Of a stretch of 64,000 nucleotides of DNA, positions 45,967-58,092 are shown in pieces. The stretch lies in contig OX463809.1 of the NCBI GenBank assembly GCA_949825045.1, positions 7,033,501 to 7,097,500 of the forward strand. Direction: 5' to 3'. Below the pieces are notes generated by a model, which did no database searches, was not told the DNA's origin, and worked only from the letters and a program-made list of their open reading frames with translations. Position 1 is the first letter of the stretch. Every line of letters begins with the position of its first letter. The stretch comes from Argyresthia goedartella. Taxonomy: Eukaryota; Arthropoda; Insecta; Lepidoptera; Argyresthiidae. The translations under genes and the position numbers were made by a program.

Positions 45967-46279
45967 GGTCTGACAAAATTCTTGTCATATATCACTAGCA
46001 GAAGTGGAAGCCCACTTCAAAACTTATTTCCCTTGCAGCATTTGGCGGTAAACCCTTGCTTTTGTTAAACTTTTTGTCGAATTTCAAAAACTATTCAAAA
46101 CCCATTTGTTTTATGACTTTTAAGTTTTGCATAGGAAAATAATCCTTACAGTGGTCTTCCACAACTGCTGATGATGGTACATGACCCGGTCACTATTCTT
46201 AGTGTTTACACGCGCCCTAAAGGTTCCAGTCCAGTCAAGATAAAATATAAGCTGGTCATTACATTGATATACAACTATT

Positions 46280-46430
46280 TAAACATAAAGGGCCTTACTA
46301 CAAAAGAATAAACTACTGTTCAACGCTTGTTTAAAAATAAAAGTGTATGGGATTTGACGTTTGTTTTGAGGTTAAACGCTGTTTAATATTTTTTGTGGTA
46401 ACACGGAAACTGATTTATCATCACTTCTAC
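46280..46430. repeat. MITE-like element related to 52635-52779
   Basis: CCTTACTACAAAAGAATAAA at the left and TTTTTTGTGGTAACACGG at the right are partly inverted, with AACGCT...GTTTAA subterminal words as in the element at 52635. Confidence 0.45.
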
Positions 46431-46770
46431 TTGAGTTTCTTTAAGAAACATAATTTACAAGGCGTTGTGCAAGCTCTAAGCTAGTAACCTTTATCTTTCG
46501 AGAAACAGGCTCCAGAGGACGTTTCGATTTGGCCACCACGATATCCGTTTCCTGTGATCACGCACTTCAAATGTTTTCCGCTGCGCGCACGATTTCTTAC
46601 AGTCACTTTGTGGAACAGTGACAGCTTTCCATAATACTAAACTTTGACAGGAATGGAATTTGCTGCGAATTTGAGTCAGGAAATGAGAGGGTAGCTACAT
46701 TTCAGAATTTTAACCAAAGCCATGGAATGCAGAGAGAACTCAACACAAATGAGTGAATCAGGATGATGAG

Positions 46771-46818
46771 ATGATGAATCTGCAACGAACTACGCATAGT
46801 TGGTTGCAGATTCATCAT
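46771..46818. repeat. Perfect 16-bp hairpin
   Basis: ATGATGAATCTGCAAC (46771-46786) and GTTGCAGATTCATCAT (46803-46818) with a 16-base loop. Confidence 0.85.
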
Positions 46819-48679
46819 ACTGTTCAACCTAGTTTGTTAAATAAAGATCTGATTTGTATTTGATGAGTTGATGACGAATACAGTTCGTCACAAAGCGATT
46901 CGTTATTTCCGATAATATTCAATTTGCCATCGCTGAGTATTTCGGCGCTGTGCCAACACTGGTTGTTTGGCTGCGCTTTTATGTTATTTATTTATTCGGG
47001 AACGGCTTTGTGCGAGGAATGATTGCAGGCGCCAAAATATATGGCTGCCCATAGATACAGAAGGAAAAATATAAACTATACATAGGCTGTTGTTTTGTAA
47101 AGTTACGCCCGACTCAGGGACGATAACTTACGTATCTCTAATGATTAAAAAAAAAGTATTTTTCTATCGCATATACAAATTGTCATAAAATTGTCGTGTT
47201 AAATTTGTCATGAAATAAACGCAACATGCGGTAGCAAGCGATAGAAGTAAGGCCACAATTTAATGATGTTTAGGTATTTTTTTCTACAGTGTCGTTTAAA
47301 TAAACAGCACTCTTTAAAGTTAACTACGAAGGAATAAAAACCATACCTATAAAATAACGGTTTCAACAACAACATATCGTCACGCTTTTTCAGTTACTCC
47401 ATTCTGACTGACAGGGGGCTAGCCCATCGCAGCAGCTATGGAGATGTGAAGTTTTCCTCAAGATATCGTCTTTCAGATAGGAAAAACTAAAGTAATTCGT
47501 ATAAGTTACAAGCCAATCCAACTGCTTCCTGGCAACAGCCATCCGTCCCGACCAATCTAAAGTGCTTTGCTGACACAAGCCACAGAATACCAAATAGTTC
47601 TCTACATTGTGTTCGTATCTTTTGCAAAGCCACTTCACGAGCGCTCGGTATCTCCATCTAAAATAATACGTAGTCAGAGGAAGACGTGTAGGCTTTTGTG
47701 AGGTTGGTGGAGCTATTTGTCAACGGAGGTTCATAGTGGGGACAATGTACGGTTGAATGTATTCAGTATGACCGGCAACTTTGCAGTGGCCCGATAGTTT
47801 TGTACGGTTAAAGCGATTGTTTTAAGAGAATTCTGTTGAGAAGTTAAGATAACGGCTTCAAGGAAATATTTGTAAATCATGTTATATCAGTAAATTCTAG
47901 TTATTACTAGTAAAATCTAGTGTTAACTAAGGTACTTAGTAAAAACTAGTTTTAACTAGTGAAAACGCGTTCCAACTGAAAACTGGTTTTCACGGTAGCA
48001 TATTATATTGATATTTCAACGGTTTTATCTTATGTCTGTCTTCGGGTGGGTAATTACTTGAACGACAGACAAATCTGAAAATGAGTTGAAACCTAGACTG
48101 GCAGGTTTATCAAAATCATAAAAGGTTGGTCGCAGAGCGTGATTTAAATAATAAACACGACTTGGTCGCAGGGCGTGATTTAATGATAAATACGGCTATG
48201 TAACCAAAATCAAAGTACTTTGAAAAAACCCGGTAAGTAGAGACGTTCAGAAGTTCAGAACAGATCAGAGGGTCATTTGGGCAGTCACACAACTGGAGGA
48301 ACCGCTAAAGTGACCCTCTCTGTCCTCTGTAGCCACAATAGGCCATCAGGCCCATACGCAGATAGGCTGATACCTAAATTGGATTAAATTGACCGCCACG
48401 GCCCATACGATCGCAGAGACAGTAATTTATATAATCCCCCGAGTTACTGGGGACATAGTGAATAACAGCAATGTCAATATTCGCTGTCGTTGCTACCATT
48501 CACATAAAGGCACATACATTTTCTGGCCCCACACTAGGATACCGTGTCGTGGGAACCAGTACTAGCGACGTCACAAGCAAGTAAACGTCCATGACCAGGT
48601 GTTTTTTTTTATCTTCCTTCGAACCCGGGACTTCTTGCTTGGAAAGCACAGCCTTGACACAACACCACATAGGTTGTCC
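46819..48679. other. AT-rich intergenic DNA
   Basis: Apart from a SINE fragment and short repeats (GGTCGCAG(A/G)GCGTGATTTAA at 48130 and 48167; CTAGT-rich words near 47900-47960), nothing was recognised. Confidence 0.45.
47385..47480 (-). repeat. SINE family 2 fragment
   Basis: TGACAGGGGGCTAGCCCATC then GTGAAGTTTTCCTCAAGATA is the middle of the reference copy. Confidence 0.65.
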
Positions 48680-48815
48680 CATACGAGGTGACAGAGGTAC
48701 AGTTGCGGCCTCCTTTACACAGTTATTCAATTTCCATTTTGCATGTCAGGGGGCTAGCCAATCGTCGCAGCCATGGCAATATAAAGGTTTCCTCACGATG
48801 TTTTCCATCAACATT
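48680..48815 (-). repeat. SINE family 2 fragment
   Basis: ACGAGGTGACAGAGGTACAG, TGTCAGGGGGCTAGCCAATC and CCTCACGATGTTTTCCATCA are the body and tail of the reference copy. Just upstream (48600-48670) CTTCGAACCCGGGACTTCTT looks like another tRNA-type head on the minus strand. Confidence 0.65.
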
Positions 48816-48978
48816 AGTTCAGTATGATTATTTTAACTTTACCTCTTACACTTCTCGGCTTTTAGATTTATTTTTTAATCGTAAATCAACTTACTGTTTT
48901 CAGATTTTTCTCGTAACAGACCGACTGATACGCCTCTGTGCCAAAATTCTATGTTTCCAGGATGTCTTGATCACTTTC

Positions 48979-49055
48979 CGCGACTAAAACCAAGAAGTGA
49001 GATCGGTAAAGATAAAGTAACATTCAGCGACTAAAACCAAGAAGTGAGATCGGTG
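48979..49055. repeat. Two-copy 48-bp tandem repeat
   Basis: GCGACTAAAACCAAGAAGTG at 48979 and again at 49027, each followed by AGATCGGT. Confidence 0.85.
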
Positions 49056-49931
49056 ATCGATCTAATTGGTACATGACCAGCATCCGGTTGCTGGTGGAAT
49101 ATGTTGGAAAAGTGTTCAATCTTAACATGCTCATAGTATGCGGAGAATGGAGTGTGAAAAATTTATGTCTAAATACACTTCCATCGAAAAGAACCAAAGC
49201 GAATAAAAAACCTAGTTTAATTCGTCGTTAAAAAGTTGGCGCATGTAAAAGATTGTTAAACAGGCAGTTTTATGACGTGCCAGTCAGTACGAAAGTGGTT
49301 ACACAAATACACGTGAGCGAAGATATTTTCAGCCGAATAAAGAAGTTATTTTCAGTCTAATTTAGGAGACATAATTAAGCCACGGTGGGTCGGGAATAAC
49401 AAGAAGTTATGTGAGCAAGAGTCGACTAAAAGCATGTTTTATTTCCAGTGGTGTTTGGCAGTTGGCAACATTTCTGTGGATATTTTGAATTTAAATTTTT
49501 GGGCGCGTGGGTTTGTTACATGAATTTTTTGGGAAACATACTTTTTTTCACGTTTTCGGGAATGAAAATATATATATATTTGAGGCGGGATGTATTTATA
49601 AGTGGGTGAATATTGGCTGATGGATGTACTGTCGGGGATACCTTCCTCCTAGAAAATGTATAGGGGGCGTCCATTAATTATGAGAGGTGTTTAGGGGGAG
49701 GGGGTCGAGTCGAATCTCATCAAATCTCATGTGGGGAGAGGGGAGGTCTTGAAAATACCCATCACGTATTTCCCCCCCAAAAACAGCGTAAAACTGCTAG
49801 AAAATTGAGTAAACCTTGTTTCTTAACTAAAATATTTCAAAATATCTTAAACAAAAAGAATGAAACGAATTTTTAAATCCAAATTTTTAATCCACTAATC
49901 ATACAAACTCTGTAAAAATCTCGCGTTAGAT

Positions 49932-49947
49932 GGGGGGGGGGGGGGGT
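49932..49947. repeat. G homopolymer
   Basis: About 16 consecutive G; a likely place for assembly error. Confidence 0.9.
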
Positions 49948-49984
49948 TTAAGCCAAATCTAACGACATTTTATTTTTATTTTTT

Positions 49985-50222
49985 TTACACTATTTACACA
50001 CATTGATCAAACCCCAAACTAGGATTCCCTGTATCTTGGGTGCTAGAAACGATACACATAGGTACTTATATAGATAAATATTATACTCAGATAGATAAAC
50101 AACCATGACTAGGGTACAAACATCCGTTCTCATCAAACAAATATTTGCCCCCACCGGGACTCGAACCCGGGACCCTTGGCTTTGTAGGCATGGTCACTGC
50201 CGACTCGGCCATTCGGGTCGTC
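49985..50222 (-). repeat. tRNA-derived SINE, family 1 (copy b)
   Basis: Minus-strand copy with head GACGACCCGAATGGCCGAGT at 50222 downward, B box GGTTCGAGTCCCGG and the same body. The tail on this strand ends GTGTAAATAGTGT then A-rich. Confidence 0.88.
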
Positions 50223-52634
50223 ATCGGTCGACAACTCACCAGTGGGAGGGGGGAATCGTCAAAAAAGGCTCACGTAATGCCACCTAATCACAAAAGCTCA
50301 TTGCAGATGGCGCTTGTGTAGTTGGGAGCTGTCTATTTGCCAAAGTTGTCAAATTCTGTTTACTTCTTCCTAAAATGTATGACGTGATTACCTCATTTGA
50401 GGTCAATTTTGCCCGTGTCAAGAGTATTTGAAAGTTTTTGAACCTATCCTCAGATAATGAATCTATTTGCCTCCAACTATACAAAATAGGTGCCATACGT
50501 CCCTACTTATTTTCTTCAAGAACTAAAAGTTCGACTACGAGTGCATAATGTCGATCTTGCTTTGCTATACTTTACAATCCATGTCCTATTCACATCACAT
50601 AATCCCTACAAGGACCTAGTTAGACGTTGCAAAAGGCTTTTCCCCTTCAGCTCGGATGAAAGCTGCCGCATGAAAGGCCTTTCAGTGTACACTCGCGTGC
50701 AGTGAAAGAGGCACATCGACGACGGAGGATTTGTGAGGGACCGACATTTCTTGCTCTATTTGTAGACACCAACGGTAAAGCAAACCCGAACAGTAAAACA
50801 ATGGATATTTGAGATGATATCGTCATATTTAGAGACGGTTTTATACATCAGCCATCCGGAATTATTCTGAAGTTAATGGGCAGGTGAAATTCCACACCTC
50901 AAGCATTCTATTTCAAATTAAATGCAGCATCATAGCACTTACTACGGCTTACATGCTCTACAAAGTTCACTAAAAACCTGAATAGGCTTAAAATACAGGC
51001 TACAAATAATTGCCGGAAAATGTGAAATCAACACCGCTGCACTTTTGTGCTTGGTAATGGCATCAGTAATTCTATTAGCGCTGTAAAAATAAATACGGGG
51101 GTATTACCGTGCTAATTCTATTTGCATTCATTCACACTCACCCTATTATCATTTCATGTTGTATAGGTACACCCATTTTGAGTAGGTAGAAGACAACTTT
51201 AACATGACTTCGATCGTTGCTTACCTGTAAGAAATGAAAAGAGAATATAATGACACAAGTCTTTCAATACTTTATATAAATCACAGCAGACAGGACTCTT
51301 AGCAAGCCAATGATTCGATGGAGTTAGAGCTCTAATCCTATAACATAAAGGCTCTAGTTTCGATCGAGTACGACCGTAAAATAGAGGGAAATATGAGGGT
51401 GGCAGTTCAAGCAATCCAATATATCCGGAAGCACTCCGGTACTTCCTCGAACCACCACCATACCGCACACGTAGGGATAAATTTAGTAAATGATGAGCAT
51501 TTTTACTAGAAATCTGCTGATTACAGTTCATAGTCTTAGATATCTGAGCGTCTGATAGAAGTTGTCATTAAAATGAAGTTGTACCGTATGTAATTTCCCT
51601 ACAAATCAATATTCAATACTATGACGATGATTAAGAATGACTCAGAGTTTCGTAAATGTATTCCAAACTAATTACACATTCGCACTGTGTACACTGTGTA
51701 GTGGGAAACCGCTCTGCTACGGTAGTGGATGGCGGTGCGCTTGAATTATAATGGTTGTCTTCGATTGGACAATATATTATTTCGATTTTTATTAGGGTTA
51801 TAGTCTTCCTCTTTTATTACCCTAATGTCAATATTATTCATGGAAGCATTGGTTTATGTCTGTTATTTACGACGACGTATCAACGAAACTCTGGTGTGAC
51901 CTATTGATATATTAGAGCTCCTTTTATTTAGCACATGAATTGAGCAAGAGGTAATATAAAATAAGGACCATAGGTTAGTCTTTAAATGTCATATTTGAAG
52001 ATTAACCTAGTTACTCTTTATCCCCTCGAGCACACTTGGGTACTGTAGTACCCAAAAACTCGTTATAAGTTTTTAAATGTCATTACCGTGGCATAAGGTT
52101 CCAAATCGAGACCCCTCCAAAATATATATCAATTGTGAGGTTATATATATAAGCTAAATATTAGAGAATCTAAACTATACTAAATGGTGTTAAGCTAGTT
52201 ATTTTCGCGGCAGCAAAATCGTATCGATCGAGAGATCGATTAAGAAGCGAGAACTGGATCCCTCGGTAATCGGATACTTCCTTCCAGCCTCTGATCAATG
52301 CGAGATTATTTAGCTTTCAGATTGCGTTCTAGACTTGCCTGCTTATGACCCCTCCAGCCAATTCCAAAGGCGTCGCCACAAAACTAATTTAAAAAAGGGA
52401 GTTTGACAAATGACGTAATTTAAAAAAATATAAGCCCGAGTGCGGTATACTAAATAGCAGAAACAAGCAGATACAATTTATTGCAATTATTGAGACCATG
52501 CAGATAAAATGATTATAGTAGTGTTATATTAAATTAAATTAAAATGTAATCGAAACCTCGGGATTTATTAGATTAATAAATTAATTGTTCACGCCTGCAT
52601 TGTGTACCAATTACTAAGAATCTGTAAACGCTTA
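50223..52634. other. Intergenic DNA, nothing recognised
   Basis: Short open frames on both strands lack motifs, splice sites or codon bias. Confidence 0.45.
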
Positions 52635-52779
52635 CGGCCTTACTAATAAAAAAGTTATTCAGGGTTTAACTTATACAGTGTTTTGTCCTTATCATATGTC
52701 GAGTAAATGTCAAATGTCAAAGCAAGACAAAACACTGTTTAAGTTAAACCGTGAATAACTTCTTTTATTAGTAAGGCCG
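52635..52779. mobile_element. MITE with about 50-bp inverted ends
   Basis: CGGCCTTACTAATAAAAAAG...GGTTTAACTTATACAGTGTT is mirrored by AACACTGTTTAAGTTAAACC...CTTTTATTAGTAAGGCCG. The 145-bp element is almost all inverted repeat and carries no gene. Confidence 0.85.
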
Positions 52780-53724
52780 CTAGATTAAAACTAGGGCGGA
52801 TTATTAAATACTTGTGCAAGATTAGTAAATATTACCCTACTCGCCTTTTAAAGCCCTTTGTTTTGATACCGCACTCGAGGGTCTAAGGCGCATAAAATCC
52901 CCCATTTTTATTACTATTTTATGTAACCAGTAACACTGAATCTAATGACGTATCATTTATCAAAATCGTTTGAGCCGTTCAGTAGTTTCGAGGGGACACC
53001 TGAACAGACATACAGGTCAAAGACATAACCCTCCTTTTTTCCGCTTAAAAATAGAACTCATGTCATAACGCGCATAGGAGTTGTCGAACTTCAAGTTGTC
53101 TGTTTAGTCATCGCGATTTTCAACCTGGTAATGAAATTAAAAATCTATAACGGGAAATAGCATTTCTAGAAATGCCATGGTAGTTAAGTCTTTTCTAGTT
53201 AGTCAGTTTAAACGCCTTCAGAATTCACCGACCTAACTATCGATCGAAACTGAACTCTGCAGCGTAACAGTTATGGGCTTATTGGCGTAAAGAGGCGACA
53301 AGATTTCTGTAATTGGACGTTCGTAGACGATTTTATAGAACGATGCCAATTTTATGCTCGATCAGAAGAGAGTTTTTCGAACGACTTTCCCTGGAAATTA
53401 TTGGTGGAAAGATTGTAGGTTCGAGCTTTTTGGAACTTATGAAATAAGTACAATCGAACCAACTGAATCATGACCCACTTGCCTGATAATTCGTTTGAAA
53501 CTTTCAAACTTGTAAGATCTATCGTAATGTCAGTGTCTAATCAAATGATAACAAGTTCGTTACCAAGGAAATAAACCTTCAAGCGAATTTCGACCTACTT
53601 GCATTTAAGGGGTTTAGCTTATGGTGGGTCATGATTCAGATGGTTCGATTGTACATTGAAACGCAGACAACTAGTCAAAGGTGATATAGCCAGATAGCTG
53701 CCTGTATTCATAACTTTTTACACA

Positions 53725-53972
53725 ACATAACATAGCCTCACGCCTTTTCCCATACGGGGTGGCAGAGGCACAATTGTACGTGCGTGACAGGGGGCTAGCC
53801 CATCGCCGAAGCTATGGAGTAATGAAGGTTTCCTCACGATGTTTTCCATCACCGTTAGAACGTACGTATAATGTACTTAAGATAAATTAATTATCTCATT
53901 GGTACATGGTCAGGAATCGAACCTGCATCTCCCGTGTGAGAAGCAAGCGTGAAACCCATTAGACCACGGAGC
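53725..53972 (-). repeat. tRNA-derived SINE, family 2 (reference copy)
   Basis: On the minus strand the head GCTCCGTGGTCTAATGGGTT carries an A-box-like segment and GGTTCGATTCC a B box. Then come GTACCAATGAGATAA, GTGATGGAAAACATCGTGAG, GGGCTAGCCCCCTGTCACGC and a GTGCCTCTGCCACCCCGTAT tail. This is the best-preserved of at least eight copies in the window. Confidence 0.82.
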
Positions 53973-53988
53973 TCTTTTAATTATCAAT

Positions 53989-54195
53989 GACGACCCGAAT
54001 GGCCGGGCCGGCAGTGACACTGCCTACGAAGCCAAGGATCCCGGGTTCGAGTCCCGGTGGGGGCAAATATTTGTTTGATGAGGTCGGATATTTGTACCCT
54101 AGTCATGGTTGTTTATATATCTAAATATAATATTAGTTTGGGGCTAGATCAATGTTTGTAAATAGTGTCCAAGATATTATCATTATTATTATTTA
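53989..54195 (+). repeat. tRNA-derived SINE, family 1 (copy c)
   Basis: Head GACGACCCGAATGGCCGGGC, B box intact. About 45 bp of the body are missing between TATAATATT and AGTTTGGGG. The tail is (ATT)n. It lies 17 bp from the head of a family 2 SINE on the other strand. Confidence 0.87.
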
Positions 54196-57100
54196 AAAAA
54201 ATCGTAAAAATTAAAAATATCTATCTACAGTAGATTTATATATATATATATATATGTTTCATAATAAGTTAATCAAAAAGTTCCCACCATAAACTAAAAA
54301 GCAGTTAGCTTCCACCAGCAGGTCACTGCTTTCGTTTGGGCCATTCGAATATGTGTCACCATGCAGCAACATGCTATATGTATATAATTCAGCAAAATGT
54401 ATATCAAATAAATAGCACGGTTTTTGCAATTCTAAGTATCGGCAACTGTCGTAGGCGCAAATACCACGACTTGTCAGATTCTGTAATGGCTTATTATGTA
54501 AGCTGAATTAATCCAAATTTATTGACGACTCGCTCGTGGGTAAAAGAAACGCCTACACCTACCTACAGGCTCAGTATTAGCTATCGATTCTACTTGTTAT
54601 TATAAGCAACTTGTGATTTTCGATAACAAGGCAACAGGAGTAATAATTTATGGTTACCATAACTTACAAACGGACCACGCCAGTGGGTTTGAAGTAGTAT
54701 AAAAATAGCATCAACACACGAATGAAATTAAACAGATATAACTTGCGTTCAACTCATATAATACAAAAGGGCCACACATAACGCAAATGAAACAATGTTC
54801 TACTATCGCACACCGACCTATTTCGCTGAACGAAATTGTATAACATTTTTACGACGGAGATAAAGAACGCACTGGAGCATCCTTCTGTCTTCAGAGAAGT
54901 TATCAACAAGATATACCCGGCATTATCCCTATCAACCGACATTATATTTCACCTCGCAGACATTAACAACATGTTGTGCAATCGCATAGGCCTTCCAGCG
55001 CGTTACTCCAGGCGGAAAAACCCGCAGTGTGAGAGGGACGTAATTGGGGGAAAATGACAAAAAATCGGTTTCAAATTAATGCAAAATTAACTACAATAGC
55101 TATGAAATGTTATTAAGGTATGTGTAAGTTTAGGCCTCATTTCAATAATAATTTCTATCGAGCGAAATTCCTCCAATCGCTTTTCTGATAACACAAAATC
55201 AAGAAAAAGGTTCCAAAATTGTTATACTAATTTATTTAACTTGGGACTTCTTTTGAACAACAGAGAAATAAACAGAGGCATCGCTATTTTGAACCTTATG
55301 GCATGGTAATAATATTCAAAACCTATAACGACGAACACGCTTGGAGGGCTAGAATGGAGTCTATACGGTTAACGTGGGCACACTTGTGCCTCTGCCACCC
55401 CGTATGGGAAAAGGCGTGACGCTATGTGTTTGTCTTTTAGAGCTATATTTAGGAGGATGGACAAATAAACAAGTTTTGTGAACGATATTGGAGCAGAGAG
55501 TGATACATTATCACTGATAATGGTCTGGGTGGAATTCTCGTATGAATTATTCGTCACGTACAAACACTTATACATAATGGATAGACGTTTTATATATTTT
55601 GCATAGCTCAGCAAAACATCAGACAAAATTATTACTGCTGACTGCTACATTTTAGTGGCAGTAAAATTGTAATTTGCTCACAACAAAATGCATACATTCC
55701 TATTTTAATGCTTCCTTACTATACTGACTGGGTGTGTTACAAAATGAGTCCCCCAAGGTTCTCAGTATTGAAACACATCTATTCTAAAATATTGAAAATA
55801 CCAGCTCCCTTATCAAGTGAAATCTAGCGAAACAACGGGGAGATTTAATAGTAGTACCGTGAATTGGTAAAGTCAATATTGGCTTTGTTATGGATTTTAG
55901 TTAGCGACTGGGCTTGCACTGCACCGTAAAATGCCGTGAATCAACTGACAGAATGGAATGTGAAAAAGGAAGAGCCGAGACATTAGAGGGAGCGTGCCGG
56001 AAACCGCAGATCTGTTGAGGAGCATGTGTGGCGGCTACACTATAAATAATTCCGCCTATACCACACACGTGCGCACTGAATCTTGCACGGCAACACTCGA
56101 AATGCTTGGTAGAGATCGCAGGATTGGGTTGGGTTGTGGTTTCTTGAGCTGATTTCAGTTATATACAAACGACAAACGAAACGAGCATGGAAATGCTTTA
56201 GAAGAGTTAGTCCTTAATTGGCCCTATGTCTTTTACCTGAACCGGACTCAATTTATATCTCAGGTTTGTGCGAAGATAAGGTCAATCAAATTAGATAATT
56301 GATCATCAAACATAAACAACAACCAATAACATTTATTCAAGGAAATTGAACTCTCTCATATGACAAAGAAACACCTCATATCCACACACATATTACATAC
56401 CCTCTCTCTTTCTCTCACACACACACACACACACATACACATAAACAAACGCACGCACGCACACACACACCTTATTATGTATATATAATGTAAAATTACC
56501 TTTTATTCATATGTTTTATGATTTTAAAATCCTCATCAAGGATATGTTTCGTAACTGGCATTACCCATTTATATCAGTGTTATTTTTATCGAATTAATTA
56601 CTTATGCTGTGAAACATCAACAAATAATTAAATAAATGTGAATACTATATTTCGAAGTCGTGTAAAATACTTCGTGCTCTGGACTCAGTTCCCAAATAAA
56701 TAAAGCACGGGAAGGATTGGTTCCGGTTTAGTTTGAGATTTCTTACAGAAAATACCTAAGCCTATTTCATTCAGTTTCTAGGTGTTTTATCTGACGAGCG
56801 AAAGGAGAACGTATTTCTTGGATAATTCTGAGTTATTGAAATGAAACTAATTTTCTTCTTCATGTTATTGTCCACTGCTGGGATATATGCTTGGCCAAAG
56901 TAATTTATAGATAAATCAAATAGACAATCTAGAATAGGGCCAAGCTATTCCTTCATAAAGCAGAGGCATAGAACTAAACTAAGTGCAACTAGTATCTTAT
57001 TTCTATCTAAAAGAACCATATTTCTATGTTTATGTTAGCAGGTGCGGAGTCGGCCATTGTTCACGTGAATATCCATCCACACATCTATGTGCTGCGCTAG

Positions 57101-57832
57101 CGCATACATCTAACTGTCAAGGCAACCCACTCCACTGTCGAGTTAAATCATCATGACCTCTTTGAGAATGTTTATCTTAGAACATAATACTGGTGTTGAG
57201 CTGTTTATTCTGTAAGGCGGACCTAGCCTAAATGCAATTCAATTTGGTTGGAACACTGTTCTTGCTGCGTTGCTTAGCTATAAGGCATTGGTCTTTTCTC
57301 CATAAACTTGGAAGCAAATCTGCGTAACAAAGGTGTGTTCATTGAAATTCCCTGTAAGTAAATCTGGGTCTATCTCTTCTTTGGTATTCGGCAGGCCTCT
57401 ATTCCTCTACAACGGGAATTAATTCATCAAGTGATGTGTATGGTGATTAATTTATTATCTGGTATATAATAACCGCACGCGCAAGCCTCGCCCGCATTCT
57501 ACAGTTGCCTGCCAGTGACTCATCACCAGCCTGGCCACTGCATAACTGACTCTATGAGTATTGAGTTCATCTTGTGTTTAATTTTTTACTACGCTTGCTG
57601 TTCACTAATTTAGTAACCGATTTAGGACGCCATCGGTTATGCAACTAGAGAAAGTTTTTTTTAAGTTAGCCACAATCACTATGAAATGAAGCTATCTATA
57701 GGCATTGCATTTCAAGTATGCAACGCGATATTAATGGTATTAGGCAATAAAGTAGTAAAAATATGAATGGCAACCGGGTAAGATATATATCTTACCTCGC
57801 GCCACGAATTAAGAGCGCTGGGCGACGTTGGC
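54196..57832. other. Intergenic DNA with microsatellites only
   Basis: A (TA)n run at about 54236-54255, a CT/CA/CGCA composite at 56404-56472 and a SINE tail at 55350. The plus-strand open frame 54836-55057 has no recognisable domain. Confidence 0.45.
55350..55432 (+). repeat. SINE family 2, tail fragment
   Basis: GGGCACACTTGTGCCTCTGC followed by CACCCCGTATGGGAAAAGGC and GTGACGCTATGTG is the family tail. Confidence 0.65.
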
Positions 57833-58092
57833 GACGACCCGAATAGCCGACTCGGCAGTGTCCCTGACTACGAAACCAAGGCTCCCGGGTTCGAGTCCAG
57901 GTGGGGGCAAATATTTGTTTGATGAGAATGTTTGTACCCTAGTCATGGTTGTTTATCTATCTTAGTATAATATTTATCTATATAAGTATGTGTATCGTTG
58001 TCTAGTGCCCAAGATTCAGGGAATCCTAGTTTGGGGCTAGATCAATGTGTGTAAATAGTGTCCAAGGTATTATTATATTATTATTATTAATA
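57833..58092 (+). repeat. tRNA-derived SINE, family 1 (copy d)
   Basis: Full-length copy, GACGACCCGAATAGCCGACT head, B box GGTTCGAGTCCAGG and a (TATTATTA)n tail. Confidence 0.87.
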
